Assembly: GCA_009910795.1 (NCBI GenBank)
Contig: VMEE01000083.1
Location: 1-64,000, forward strand
Source: Dehalobacter sp. CP
Lineage (GTDB): Bacteria; Bacillota_B; Desulfitobacteriia; Desulfitobacteriales; Syntrophobotulaceae
Reading direction: 5' to 3'
Length of the DNA: 64,000 nt
Part shown: piece by piece, positions 1-6,712 of the stretch
How positions within the stretch are numbered: the first letter of the stretch is position 1
How the letters are laid out: each line of letters opens with the position of its first letter
Notes under the pieces: generated by a model
What the model was told of the DNA's origin: nothing
Database searches by the model: none
What the model saw: the letters and a program-made list of their open reading frames with translations, nothing else
Made by a program: the position numbers and the translations under genes

Positions 1-327
1 ACCGCTCTTGCCGGCTGTCCCATATCTTCTTTATATTCTAGATGTTGTTTTAAAGAGAAATATCCGATTAAGGCCCGTTTACTAAGTATATATATTTCAT
101 TTTAAGCCAGGTTTGTCAACAGACCCCCGGTTGCGAATTTGAACTGACGTTATGTCTTGGGAAAATAACTCATTTCTATACCGCTTTTTCCTGTACTTTA
201 TTGGCATCATATGGGATAAGCCTGACAATCGTGACAAAAAACAGCAGATGCCCCGCTTAAGAAAAAGGTGTTAACAAAATTTTACATATAACTATGTATT
301 TTAACTTAAATATGGTATATAATATAA
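1..327. other. Gene-free left edge with a minus-strand promoter-like site
   Basis: I see no gene here. On the minus strand a TTGACA box (119 to 114) stands 17 bases from AATATA (96 to 91), so transcription may run leftwards out of the window with a leader of about 85 bases. The gene it would serve lies outside. The right part carries the plus-strand promoter of the small RNA listed next. Confidence 0.35.
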
Positions 328-431
328 GCAAAGAGGAATCATGCAGCTACATGACTCCCCGCAACAGCCGCTTTAAGCGCGGTCGGCTAATGGACACGGA
401 TAGACCGTTTTCCATGTGAGTGGGCGGTCTA
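328..431 (+). ncRNA. Candidate antisense RNA opposing the holin-like toxin gene
   Basis: An extended -10 box (TGG at 313-315 followed by TATATA; TATAAT reads at 318-323) precedes a stretch with three potential hairpins: one around GGAATCATG/CATGACTCC, one around AGCCG/CGGCT, and a last one with arms AGACCG (402-407) and CGGTCT (425-430) followed by ATTTCCGTTT. There is no convincing open frame. The last hairpin covers the stop codon of the convergent toxin ORF (429-512, minus), so the two transcripts would overlap at their 3' ends. That is the arrangement known for TxpA/RatA and Fst-type type I toxin-antitoxin pairs. The RNA itself is inferred. Confidence 0.45.
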
Positions 432-512
432 TTTCCGTTTATTGAATGAAAGTATTAAAACCACCAATGTTCCAAAGGATATCATCAGTGCTAGTGTTTG
501 ATATACTTCCAT
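429..512 (-). CDS. Putative holin-like type I toxin (27 aa)
   Basis: This is a 27-residue peptide starting MEVYQTLALMISFGTLVV and ending in the basic tail SFNKRK. It has one hydrophobic helix (about residues 5-22), which fits the putative holin-like toxin family (Hol_Tox, related to TxpA/BsrG). Such peptides insert in the membrane when over-produced. I chose the ATG at 512 because GGAGGTGAT lies 5-8 bases upstream; a longer reading from 731 is possible but has no ribosome site. The ribosome site is buried in an inverted repeat (513-536: GGCAT-cac-CTCCGGAG-gga-ATGCC), as in type I toxins whose translation is held off by mRNA folding. A TATAAT box lies at 573-568 on the minus strand. Function is by family resemblance only. 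Confidence 0.65.
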   Translation of the reverse strand: MEVYQTLALMISFGTLVVLILSFNKRK

Positions 513-604
513 GGCATCACCTCCGGAGGGAATGCCGACCGCCCTGCACGCCATCTGTTGCAGAGCAATTATAACATATATTGCCAAAATAAACCATATA
601 ATAC

Positions 605-646
605 AAAAAAGATGCTGCGCATTAATGACTTGCAGCATCTTTTTGC
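605..646. terminator. Bidirectional terminator hairpin
   Basis: Arms AAAAAGATGCTGC (606-618) and GCAGCATCTTTTT (632-644) form a 13-bp stem with a 13-base loop. An A-run on the left and a T-run on the right let it work in both directions. The intron stub that follows starts 6 bases after the stem. Confidence 0.8.
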
Positions 647-649
647 TAT

Positions 650-744
650 GTGCCCGGCATGGGCGAAGTCTAACGGGTGAAAGTCCACGCCCGGCAGCGG
701 GAAAATGATAGTCAAAGCCAAGCGCGTCCATCGCAAGTAGAACG
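650..744 (+). mobile_element. Group II intron 5' fragment (domain I stub)
   Basis: The stretch beginning GTGCCCGGCATGGG, followed by ACGGGTGAAAGTCC, GGCAGCG-GAAAATGATAGTCAAAG and GTCCATCG, resembles the 5' end of bacterial group II introns as I remember them: a GTGYG-type start, then the GGTGAAAGTCC and TAGTCAAAGGCAAG stretches of domain I. Only about 95 bases remain. No reverse transcriptase, domain V or domain VI follows, because the sequence runs directly into the decayed gene at 746. Its position immediately downstream of a terminator hairpin matches the insertion habit of class C group II introns. It is a dead stub. Confidence 0.65.
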
Positions 745-745
745 A

Positions 746-1115
746 TTAATGGCTCTGCCTAGGCATATTTTGTTGGGATTGTCCAGACTGTTGACCCTAT
801 TGCTGGTTAGAAATCATGTTTTGGCTCTGTTGGATGTAATTGAGCCTGGGTTTGATCAATAAGATTGCTCATTTGTTCAAGAACTTGATGTGCTTGGATC
901 TGTTGGTTGGCCTGCGATAAAGCATTCATTGCATTCTGAATAGCTTGACGCAACTGTTGATCGGCCTGTTGTTTCTGCTGCTGGGTTTGATTTCAGAAGT
1001 TCTGAATTTGCTGCTGCAATTGACTCGTAGCCTGCTGGCTTTGCTGAATGATTTGATTATTAAGAGTACCTTGTCCGCCGATGTTACTAAATGAGAACTG
1101 TTTCAGCTGATTCAT
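746..1115 (-). pseudogene. Decayed Gln-rich small protein gene
   Basis: Read on the minus strand from the ATG at 1115, the product starts MNQLKQFSFSNIGGQGTLNN and becomes very Gln-rich with a coiled-coil look. An in-frame TGA at 995-993 (codon 41) interrupts it. The frame then continues to 807, and a Gln-rich reading resumes in another frame (QSQNMISNQQ, a TAG, then GQQSGQSQQNMPRQSH) to a TAA at 748-746. The gene has therefore taken at least two nonsense changes and one frameshift. The original product would have been about 120 residues; I do not recognise a named family. The end of the gene touches the intron stub at 744. Confidence 0.6.
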
Positions 1116-1295
1116 CGTATTTTACATTTCTGTTATTTGACTTTAATTTGAATAGACATATTTTTTACATGATGATAAAGATTTATGTAAAATCAATTAA
1201 GGTAAATTACTACATGATAAAAATGAATAACATCGATAAAAAAGAAGATAATACGATATAACAGCTGAATAATTGTTTATCAGGAGGAATTTAAC

Positions 1296-1565
1296 ATGAG
1301 TATTATTGGCTGGATCATACTAGGAGGTCTTGCAGGATGGGCAGCAAGCATGATTACGGGAAATGATGCCAGAATGGGCGTTGGCTTAAATATCATTGTA
1401 GGAATAATTGGAGGCTTTCTAGGCGGATGGATCGTCAACCTTTTTGGCGGAATAGGGATAAGCGGATTTAATATATGGAGTTTCGTTGTGGCATTAGTCG
1501 GGGCAATCATTCTTCTGCTCATTGTCAATGCTTTTGCCGGAAAGAAAAGGTACAGCCATACCTAG
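1296..1565 (+). CDS. GlsB/YeaQ/YmgE-type small membrane protein
   Basis: This 89-residue protein is almost entirely hydrophobic, with three membrane segments (about residues 2-20, 29-52, 58-82) rich in Gly: LGGLAGWAASMITG, then GIIGGFLGGW, then VALVGAIILLLIV. This is the transglycosylase-associated / GlsB-YeaQ-YmgE stress membrane family. The biochemical role of the family is not established; members are induced by general stress. The ATG at 1296 follows AGGAGGAATTTAAC closely. It stands alone with its own terminator at 1632-1665. Confidence 0.85.
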   Translation: MSIIGWIILGGLAGWAASMITGNDARMGVGLNIIVGIIGGFLGGWIVNLFGGIGISGFNIWSFVVALVGAIILLLIVNAFAGKKRYSHT

Positions 1566-1631
1566 TTGTTACTTAAGTTCTAAGAAGATCTGGTAAAACA
1601 ATTTATTACCTTTTATTTGGAATCTAAAAAT

Positions 1632-1668
1632 GCCTTCCCCGCAAAATAAAATTGCGGAGGAAGGCTTT
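1632..1668 (+). terminator. Terminator after the GlsB-like gene
   Basis: GCCTTCCCCGCAA (1632-1644) pairs with TTGCGG-A-GGAAGGC (ending 1665), 13 bp with one bulged A, followed by TTTAATAA. Confidence 0.7.
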
Positions 1669-1845
1669 AATAATGCCCATGGATTCATTTCTTACCACAC
1701 CTTTTAGGTCTGGTTTAGCATTAGAATTATTTATAAAACCCTAAGGAAATGATGGAAAACTATAATGTTATGCGTCTTTTTTAACGGACTGTCTTAAGAA
1801 CGCATATAATATGCTGGAAATATCAGGCAAGGAGGAGATATAAAA

Positions 1846-1914
1846 ATGTTTTTCTTTCCGTTTTTTACAGGCCTTGCGCTTGGGAGATTATGGAATCGCA
1901 GTTATTGGTATTAA
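1846..1914 (+). CDS. Putative 22-residue hydrophobic peptide
   Basis: An ATG at 1846 follows GGAGGAGATATAAAA (1831-1845) and opens a 22-codon frame, MFFFPFFTGLALGRLWNRSY then WY and TAA. Upstream lies a promoter-like pair TTAACG (1781-1786) and TATAAT (1805-1810) with an 18-base spacer. The peptide is aromatic and hydrophobic with a short basic centre. I do not recognise a family. The well-placed ribosome site and promoter argue for expression, but the frame is too short to be sure. Confidence 0.45.
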   Translation: MFFFPFFTGLALGRLWNRSYWY

Positions 1915-1991
1915 TCTTATCTTTTGTCGCAGATTAAGAACGGTTATTCTTTAGGTCGGGAATCTTCACTATCAAATAATTTCCAAATGAA

Positions 1992-2019
1992 AAGAAACCT
2001 TACACGTGTAAGGTTTCTT
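1992..2019. terminator. Palindromic terminator between convergent transcripts
   Basis: AAGAAACCTTACAC and GTGTAAGGTTTCTT form an uninterrupted 28-base palindrome, 14 bp as a cruciform. It lies between the small ORF at 1846 and the convergent aminotransferase gene and can serve both. Confidence 0.6.
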
Positions 2020-2054
2020 CGATCAGCGAATCAAATAGGTAATGTCACTCTGGT

Positions 2055-3218
2055 TCAACATATTCTTTTCTTAACAAACCGGGCCATTCTGGTCAATGCT
2101 TCCTGCAGCTGCTGCGTTGAGTAGGCGTAGGAACAGCGGACATGTCCTTCACCGGCCGGACCAAAAGCTGTACCCGGAACGACGGCGACCTTCTCTTCCT
2201 TCAGCAGTTGTTCGGCAAACTCTTCAGAATTCAGTCCGGTAGCCGTGATGTCGGGGAAGACATAGAAAGCCCCCAATGGTTCAAAGCAGGTCAGCCCCAT
2301 TTCCCTTAAGCCGTGGACCATAATCCGGCGGCGGCGGTCATATTCCATCACCATCTCCTGTTTGGCCGTTTCTCCGGATTTCAGCCCTTCCAGTGCGGCG
2401 ACCTGCGCCATGATCGGGGCGCACATGATAGTATACTGATGGATTTTCAGCATGGCCTGAATCAGGTCAGGGTGCCCGGCTACGTAGCCGATCCGCCAGC
2501 CAGTCATCGCATAAGCCTTGGAGAAGCCGCTGACATGAAGCGTGCGGTTCCACATATAAGGCAACGATGCAAACGGCGTATGCTCTCCACCGTAGTTTAG
2601 ATCTGAATAAATTTCGTCGGAAATGACGATGAGATCGTTTTCGGATGCAAACCGGGCAATCGGCAGCAAATCCTCTCTGGTCATGACTGCGCCGGTAGGG
2701 TTATTTGGATAAGACAGAACCAAAATCTTGCAGTTTGGCGTATAAGCCATCTGAAGGTCTTCGACCTGCAGGCGGAAATCGTGTTCTGCACTTGTTTTAA
2801 CATAATGAACCTCTGCGCCGGAGATTTCCGCACAGGCAGCATAGGCCACAAAAGAGGGATCAGGGATCAGCACGCCGTCACCCGGCACGATCAGCGCGCG
2901 CATCGCCAGATCGATCGCTTCGCTGGCGCCGACGGTGATCAGGATTTCCTCGTCGGGATTATAGTCTAAGCCTTGGTGTTTAGCCATATATTTGGATAAT
3001 TCCCTGCGAAGTTCGATCAGACCTGCGTTGCTGGTATACATGGTCTGGCCTTGCTCCAGGGAAAAAATAGCAGCTTCCGTCATGACCCAGGGAGTTGCAA
3101 AGTCCGGTTCGCCGACGCCGAGGGAGATTACACCGTCCACGGTAGCGGCCAGGTCAAAAAACTTTCGTATTCCTGATGGCTTCAGATTTAAAGCCAGTGG
3201 TGATAAGTATTGCTTCAT
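2055..3218 (-). CDS. PLP-dependent class I/II aminotransferase
   Basis: This 387-residue fold-type I aminotransferase is close in length and motifs to aspartate/aromatic aminotransferases of Firmicutes. Visible motifs are YPNNPTG (about 170-176), the DEIY that contacts the pyridine nitrogen (about 201-204) and the PLP lysine in SGFSKAYAMTGWRIGY (Lys near 234). The N-terminus and GVGEPDF loop are typical of the subfamily that trims alanine, aspartate or aromatic amino acids; the exact substrate cannot be read. Its ATG overlaps the TGA of the Lrp-type gene upstream (ATGA), so the two are translationally coupled, and that regulator probably senses an amino acid related to this enzyme. Confidence 0.85.
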   Translation of the reverse strand: MKQYLSPLALNLKPSGIRKFFDLAATVDGVISLGVGEPDFATPWVMTEAAIFSLEQGQTMYTSNAGLIELRRELSKYMAKHQGLDYNPDEEILITVGASEAIDLAMRALIVPGDGVLIPDPSFVAYAACAEISGAEVHYVKTSAEHDFRLQVEDLQMAYTPNCKILVLSYPNNPTGAVMTREDLLPIARFASENDLIVISDEIYSDLNYGGEHTPFASLPYMWNRTLHVSGFSKAYAMTGWRIGYVAGHPDLIQAMLKIHQYTIMCAPIMAQVAALEGLKSGETAKQEMVMEYDRRRRIMVHGLREMGLTCFEPLGAFYVFPDITATGLNSEEFAEQLLKEEKVAVVPGTAFGPAGEGHVRCSYAYSTQQLQEALTRMARFVKKRIC

Positions 3219-3712
3219 GGCGTTATCATGAGACGCTGCGGTCTCTCTTCCTCTCCGTGAAATTCTATGCCATCCTGCTTATACCTGCGCAGAATGAAGC
3301 GGGTTGAAGTTGACTGGATTACATCCAGGGGAGACAATTTATCGGAAACAAACTGGGCGATTTCATGCATGTTACGGCCCTCGATAATGATACAAAGGTC
3401 AAAATCCCCAGACATCAGATAAACGGATTTAATCTCACTGAACTTTTGGAACCGCTGGGCAATTTTATCGTAGCCATTGCCGCGCTGGGGCAGGACTTTG
3501 ACATCAATTAATGCAGTAACCCTATCTTCTTCCAGTTGGTCGTAATTGATAAGGATACCGTATTTGGCGATGACCTTATCATCTTCCCACTGTTTAATTT
3601 TCTTTTTAATATAATCCGCTGTCAGGCCGGTCTGAATTGCTAAATCTTCCACAGTCAGACGGCAGTCCTGGGACAGGATATGAAGGAGGCGCCGATCATC
3701 TTCGGATAACAT
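3215..3712 (-). CDS. Lrp/AsnC-family transcriptional regulator
   Basis: The 165-residue protein has an N-terminal winged helix (LLHILSQDCRLTVEDLAIQTGLTADYIKKKI, about 8-40) and a C-terminal RAM/ACT-like effector domain (ALIDVKVLPQRG onward). That is the standard Lrp/AsnC layout. The start at 3712 follows AAAGGAG with good spacing; a start at 3793 would add 27 hydrophobic residues without a ribosome site. It is the first gene of a two-gene minus-strand unit with the aminotransferase, so autoregulation with an amino acid ligand is a reasonable inference. Confidence 0.85.
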   Translation of the reverse strand: MLSEDDRRLLHILSQDCRLTVEDLAIQTGLTADYIKKKIKQWEDDKVIAKYGILINYDQLEEDRVTALIDVKVLPQRGNGYDKIAQRFQKFSEIKSVYLMSGDFDLCIIIEGRNMHEIAQFVSDKLSPLDVIQSTSTRFILRRYKQDGIEFHGEEERPQRLMITP

Positions 3713-4000
3713 TCTCGAAAACTCCTTTCTGCGCTTTTGAATTAATATTATTAAATTATAATAGCATAAGAAGACAGCAGATAACAACCTCATCCTATGA
3801 TTTTCCCAATTATTTTACCTCTTTTTTGTAAGATATGTTAAAATATAGCTGTATTCCACGAGACAAATCATAGAAGTGCACTTCGGACAATACATGAAGT
3901 TATGGAAGCAGACCAAGGAAATCTTTTGAGGTAGACTCAACAACAAGAAGGGAAATTTGTCCATATCTGATTTCTGTCAGAGTCACAGGAGGGACTGCCA

Positions 4001-4450
4001 ATGCAGTGGTGTGATCAGTTTAATGTAAATCACGAACCATCTTTTGAAGACATTAAGCAATTTATTGGTAAAGGTGAACCGCTTTGGTCGGAGCTGCTTT
4101 CCTATATTGAAAGAGCCTACCAGGTGAAGCCCAAAACGACTTATAGCAAATGTTCCGGCCAGCCAGGCTGGAATGTTAAATATCAAAAGGGCAGTAAATC
4201 ATTATGTACGCTTTATCCGATGGAGGGGTATTTTATTGCGCTAGTCGTGGTAGGAAACAAAGAGGAGGAAGAGACAGAGATGGCGTTGGGTACATTTACA
4301 CCATTCGTGCAAGGCCTGTATCTCAAAACAGCTTTTTCCTGTGGCGGACGTTGGTTAATGATCAAAGTAGATGACAGGTCAGTCCTTGATGATGTAAAGA
4401 GCCTAATTGCCATAAGGGTAAGGCCAAAAGGTGAAAAGGGAGCTCAATGA
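4001..4450 (+). CDS. DUF3788-family protein
   Basis: This 149-residue soluble protein matches what I know of DUF3788: an N-terminal LWSELLSYIERAYQ helix, then KCSGQPGWNVKYQKGSKSLCTLYPMEGYFIALVVVG, and a C-terminal GGRWLMIKVDDRSVLDDVKSLIAIR. The family is thought to have a YdhG/SufE-like small alpha/beta fold and has no proven function. The last codon and stop overlap the start of the secreted hydrolase gene by four bases (ATGA), so they are co-translated. The ribosome site is AGGAGGG at 3987. Confidence 0.7.
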   Translation: MQWCDQFNVNHEPSFEDIKQFIGKGEPLWSELLSYIERAYQVKPKTTYSKCSGQPGWNVKYQKGSKSLCTLYPMEGYFIALVVVGNKEEEETEMALGTFTPFVQGLYLKTAFSCGGRWLMIKVDDRSVLDDVKSLIAIRVRPKGEKGAQ

Positions 4451-5433
4451 AAAAGCAAAAAAGATTACTTCTAACGATTCTTTGCCTAATTGTACTAGTT
4501 TTACTTGGTTACAGCTCACTGAACGGCAGCTCAGCAACTTTTTCGGATCAGTCGCGGCAGACAGCGACTGCGGTCAAAGATCAAAAAGGTACGCTGTCGT
4601 CAAATCCGAATTCCTCCAATACCGGCTCAGATGCGGATATTGCTTCAGTCTCAGGCACCCTTCAAGTCCATTTCATTGATGTCGGGCAGGCGGATTGCAT
4701 TCTAATCAAAGCCCCTTCGGGGAAAACTATGCTGATCGATGCAGGGAATAATGAAGATGCAGAAGCGGTTACCTCGTACATAGAAAAACAAAAAATAAGT
4801 AAACTGGATATTGTCGTTGGCACCCATCCCCATGAGGACCATATCGGGGGTCTTGATGCCGTAATCGATACCTTTAAAATCGGGCAAATCATCATGCCGG
4901 GCAAAACACATACGACTGAAACGTTCAAGGATGTACTTAGCGCGGTAAAAAATAAAGGCCTCAAAATAACACCGGCGAAAACAGGTGTTAAGCTGGACTT
5001 AGGGGACGGCGTGACTGCCGTTGTACTCGCTCCGAACGGTTCAGATTATGAGGATCTGAACAATTACAGTGCTGTGATCAGGATAGCATTCGGCAGCACT
5101 TCTTTTTTATTTACCGGTGATGCCGGAGAAGTGTCAGAGTCGGAAATGCTGCGGAATGTGAGCACGTATGATCTGAGGTCGACGGTCCTAAAAGTTGGTC
5201 ATCATGGCAGCAGCGACGCAACATCCGAGTCCTTTCTGGATCTGGTAGACCCTGAATATGCAATGATTTGCGTCGGGAAAGAAAATGATTATGATCATCC
5301 TGCACAGGATACACTGGATAAGCTAAAGAATAGGGGAGTCAAGGTATTCAGGACGGATCTGGATGGGACGATTGTTGCGGTATCCGACGGATCAGAAGTG
5401 ACATTTCATACGCTGGAGATTACATCAAAATAA
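4447..5433 (+). CDS. Secreted ComEC/Rec2-like metallo-beta-lactamase-fold hydrolase
   Basis: The 328-residue protein starts with a signal peptide or anchor (MKKQKRLLLTILCLIVLVLLG), then a Ser/Thr-rich linker to about 70, then a metallo-beta-lactamase domain. Visible motifs are VHFIDVGQADCILI, the metal-binding THPHEDHIGG, FLFTGDAG and VGHHGSSDATS. These are the motifs of the ComEC C-terminal nuclease-like domain. Here the domain is free-standing, without the ComEC channel, so it probably acts outside the membrane on DNA or another phosphoester. This is inferred; the substrate is unknown. It is coupled to DUF3788 upstream and followed at 41 bases by DUF3006. Confidence 0.8.
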   Translation: MKKQKRLLLTILCLIVLVLLGYSSLNGSSATFSDQSRQTATAVKDQKGTLSSNPNSSNTGSDADIASVSGTLQVHFIDVGQADCILIKAPSGKTMLIDAGNNEDAEAVTSYIEKQKISKLDIVVGTHPHEDHIGGLDAVIDTFKIGQIIMPGKTHTTETFKDVLSAVKNKGLKITPAKTGVKLDLGDGVTAVVLAPNGSDYEDLNNYSAVIRIAFGSTSFLFTGDAGEVSESEMLRNVSTYDLRSTVLKVGHHGSSDATSESFLDLVDPEYAMICVGKENDYDHPAQDTLDKLKNRGVKVFRTDLDGTIVAVSDGSEVTFHTLEITSK

Positions 5434-5474
5434 TGGAACTGATGGGTTAATTATTCCAAAAAGGTGGCATCAAA

Positions 5475-5687
5475 ATGAAGGGTGTTATTGATCGTTTCGA
5501 AGGCAGCGTCGCCGTGGTGGAGTTTGACGGCAACAACAGAAAGAATATTAACTTCACTGATCTTCCTGCGGGGATTAAGGAAGGCGATGTCGTCGTATTT
5601 AATGATGGTAAATGGCAGCTTGATCAGAATCAAACAGCCAGACTGAAAGCGGAAATTGATATACTGGCCCGTGATGTGTTTGAGTAG
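5475..5687 (+). CDS. DUF3006-family small protein
   Basis: The 70-residue protein (MKGVIDRFEGSVAVVEFDGN, then DLPAGIKEGDVVVFNDGKW) has the short beta-barrel pattern of DUF3006. In Firmicutes this family commonly follows a ComEC-like metallo-hydrolase gene, as here, so a joint function is plausible, but none is known. It starts 41 bases after the hydrolase, with AAAGGTGGCATCAAA as ribosome site. Confidence 0.75.
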   Translation: MKGVIDRFEGSVAVVEFDGNNRKNINFTDLPAGIKEGDVVVFNDGKWQLDQNQTARLKAEIDILARDVFE

Positions 5688-5719
5688 TTGTCTGGTTGTT
5701 GTCTAATCGTTGTCTAATC
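5687..5719 (+). repeat. Three tandem 11-base repeats
   Basis: Three copies of GTTGTCTRRTY stand head to tail directly after the stop of the DUF3006 gene (5687-5697, 5698-5708, 5709-5719; the last two are identical). The motif frays into GTTGTTGG. A separate inverted repeat, GAAATCCT (5747-5754) / AGGATTTC (5771-5778), follows. Confidence 0.7.
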
Positions 5720-5833
5720 GTTGTTGGAATAATGGTTAAAAAACAGGAAATCCTACATTCTTGACTGGACAGGATTTCGAAAAAGCGTTAAATTGATAGT
5801 TGATTATTTTGGGGTTAACCTTTAGGAGGAAGA

Positions 5834-6427
5834 ATGAACAAAGTATTCGCCGCAATAGACATCGCAGCAAATGCCCATAAGAATCAGTTCAGGAAAGGGA
5901 CCAATACGCCCTATATTACACACCCGTATGCAGTTGGAATGATCCTGCAGAAAGAAGGATGTGCGGAAGACATTGTTGTTGCTGGGATCCTGCATGATAC
6001 CGTTGAGGATACCATTATTAATTCGGAATATCTCCGTAATAAATTTGGCAACAAGGTTGCCCTGATCGTAGAAGGGTGTTCGGAGCCGGACAAATCGCTA
6101 CCGTGGGAAGAACGCAAAGAACATACCATTGAATACCTGAAAACGGCGATACCGGTGATCAAGGCCGTAGCCTGCGCCGACAAGCTGCATAATGTTCTGA
6201 CGATGCTGGAAGACTATCAAAAAGAAGGAGAGAAGCTTTGGACGCGGTTTAACCGAGGCAGGGAGAAGCAGGAATGGTATTACCGTAATCTCGTGCAAAG
6301 CTTTATGCATCCTCCTGTGGATGATGATTTTAAAAAGCTTTATCTTACCTTTGCGAAAGCCGTCAGCGATCTTTTCGATCCCAAACCGGACAAGCAGGAA
6401 GAGGATCAGACTTTTTCTATCAGCTGA
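5834..6427 (+). CDS. HD-domain phosphohydrolase (SpoT/RelA hydrolase-like)
   Basis: The 197-residue protein is an all-helical HD domain: ITHPYAVGMIL carries the first His, AGILHDTVED the His-Asp pair, and ADKLHNVLTML the last Asp. The ILHDTVED and ADKLHN spacing is that of the hydrolase half of RelA/SpoT, but there is no synthetase or TGS domain. It may be a small alarmone hydrolase (Mesh1-like) or another nucleotide phosphohydrolase. The ATG at 5834 follows AGGAGGA. It stands alone and has a strong terminator. Confidence 0.75.
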   Translation: MNKVFAAIDIAANAHKNQFRKGTNTPYITHPYAVGMILQKEGCAEDIVVAGILHDTVEDTIINSEYLRNKFGNKVALIVEGCSEPDKSLPWEERKEHTIEYLKTAIPVIKAVACADKLHNVLTMLEDYQKEGEKLWTRFNRGREKQEWYYRNLVQSFMHPPVDDDFKKLYLTFAKAVSDLFDPKPDKQEEDQTFSIS

Positions 6428-6530
6428 AAAAGACGAGATGCCTATTTTTTATTATTAGAATGATATCTTTTATTTGAACAAGATTAGTATTCAAACAAGA
6501 AGCGTATCAAAAAGAGTATTGGACCCAGAT

Positions 6531-6580
6531 AAAAACCCGAAGTTCAAGGAGTTATGATTCCTTGGCCTTCGGGCTTTCTA
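6531..6580 (+). terminator. Terminator hairpin
   Basis: CCCGAAG-tt-CAAGG (6536-6549) pairs with CCTTG-gc-CTTCGGG (6560-6573), with AAAAA before and CTTTCT after. It lies between the HD gene and the convergent aconitase gene. Confidence 0.75.
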
Positions 6581-6712
6581 TCGCATGCAATAAGATCACT
6601 TTACAGTGTCATGGCTAATTTTCCCCCTGCTTTCTCTTCCTGAGCAGCATCTTTTGGCCATGCTAGGATTCAGAGCTCTACAAGCAGGATAGTTTTTCTT
6701 AGATAAAAAAAC

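Noticed and set aside
429..731. A 100-residue version of the holin-like toxin
   Set aside because: The upstream part crosses the terminator and the intron stub and has no ribosome site; only the last 27 residues match the toxin family.
5687..5719. CRISPR-like array
   Set aside because: The 11-base repeats have no spacers and occur only three times; no cas genes are in the window.
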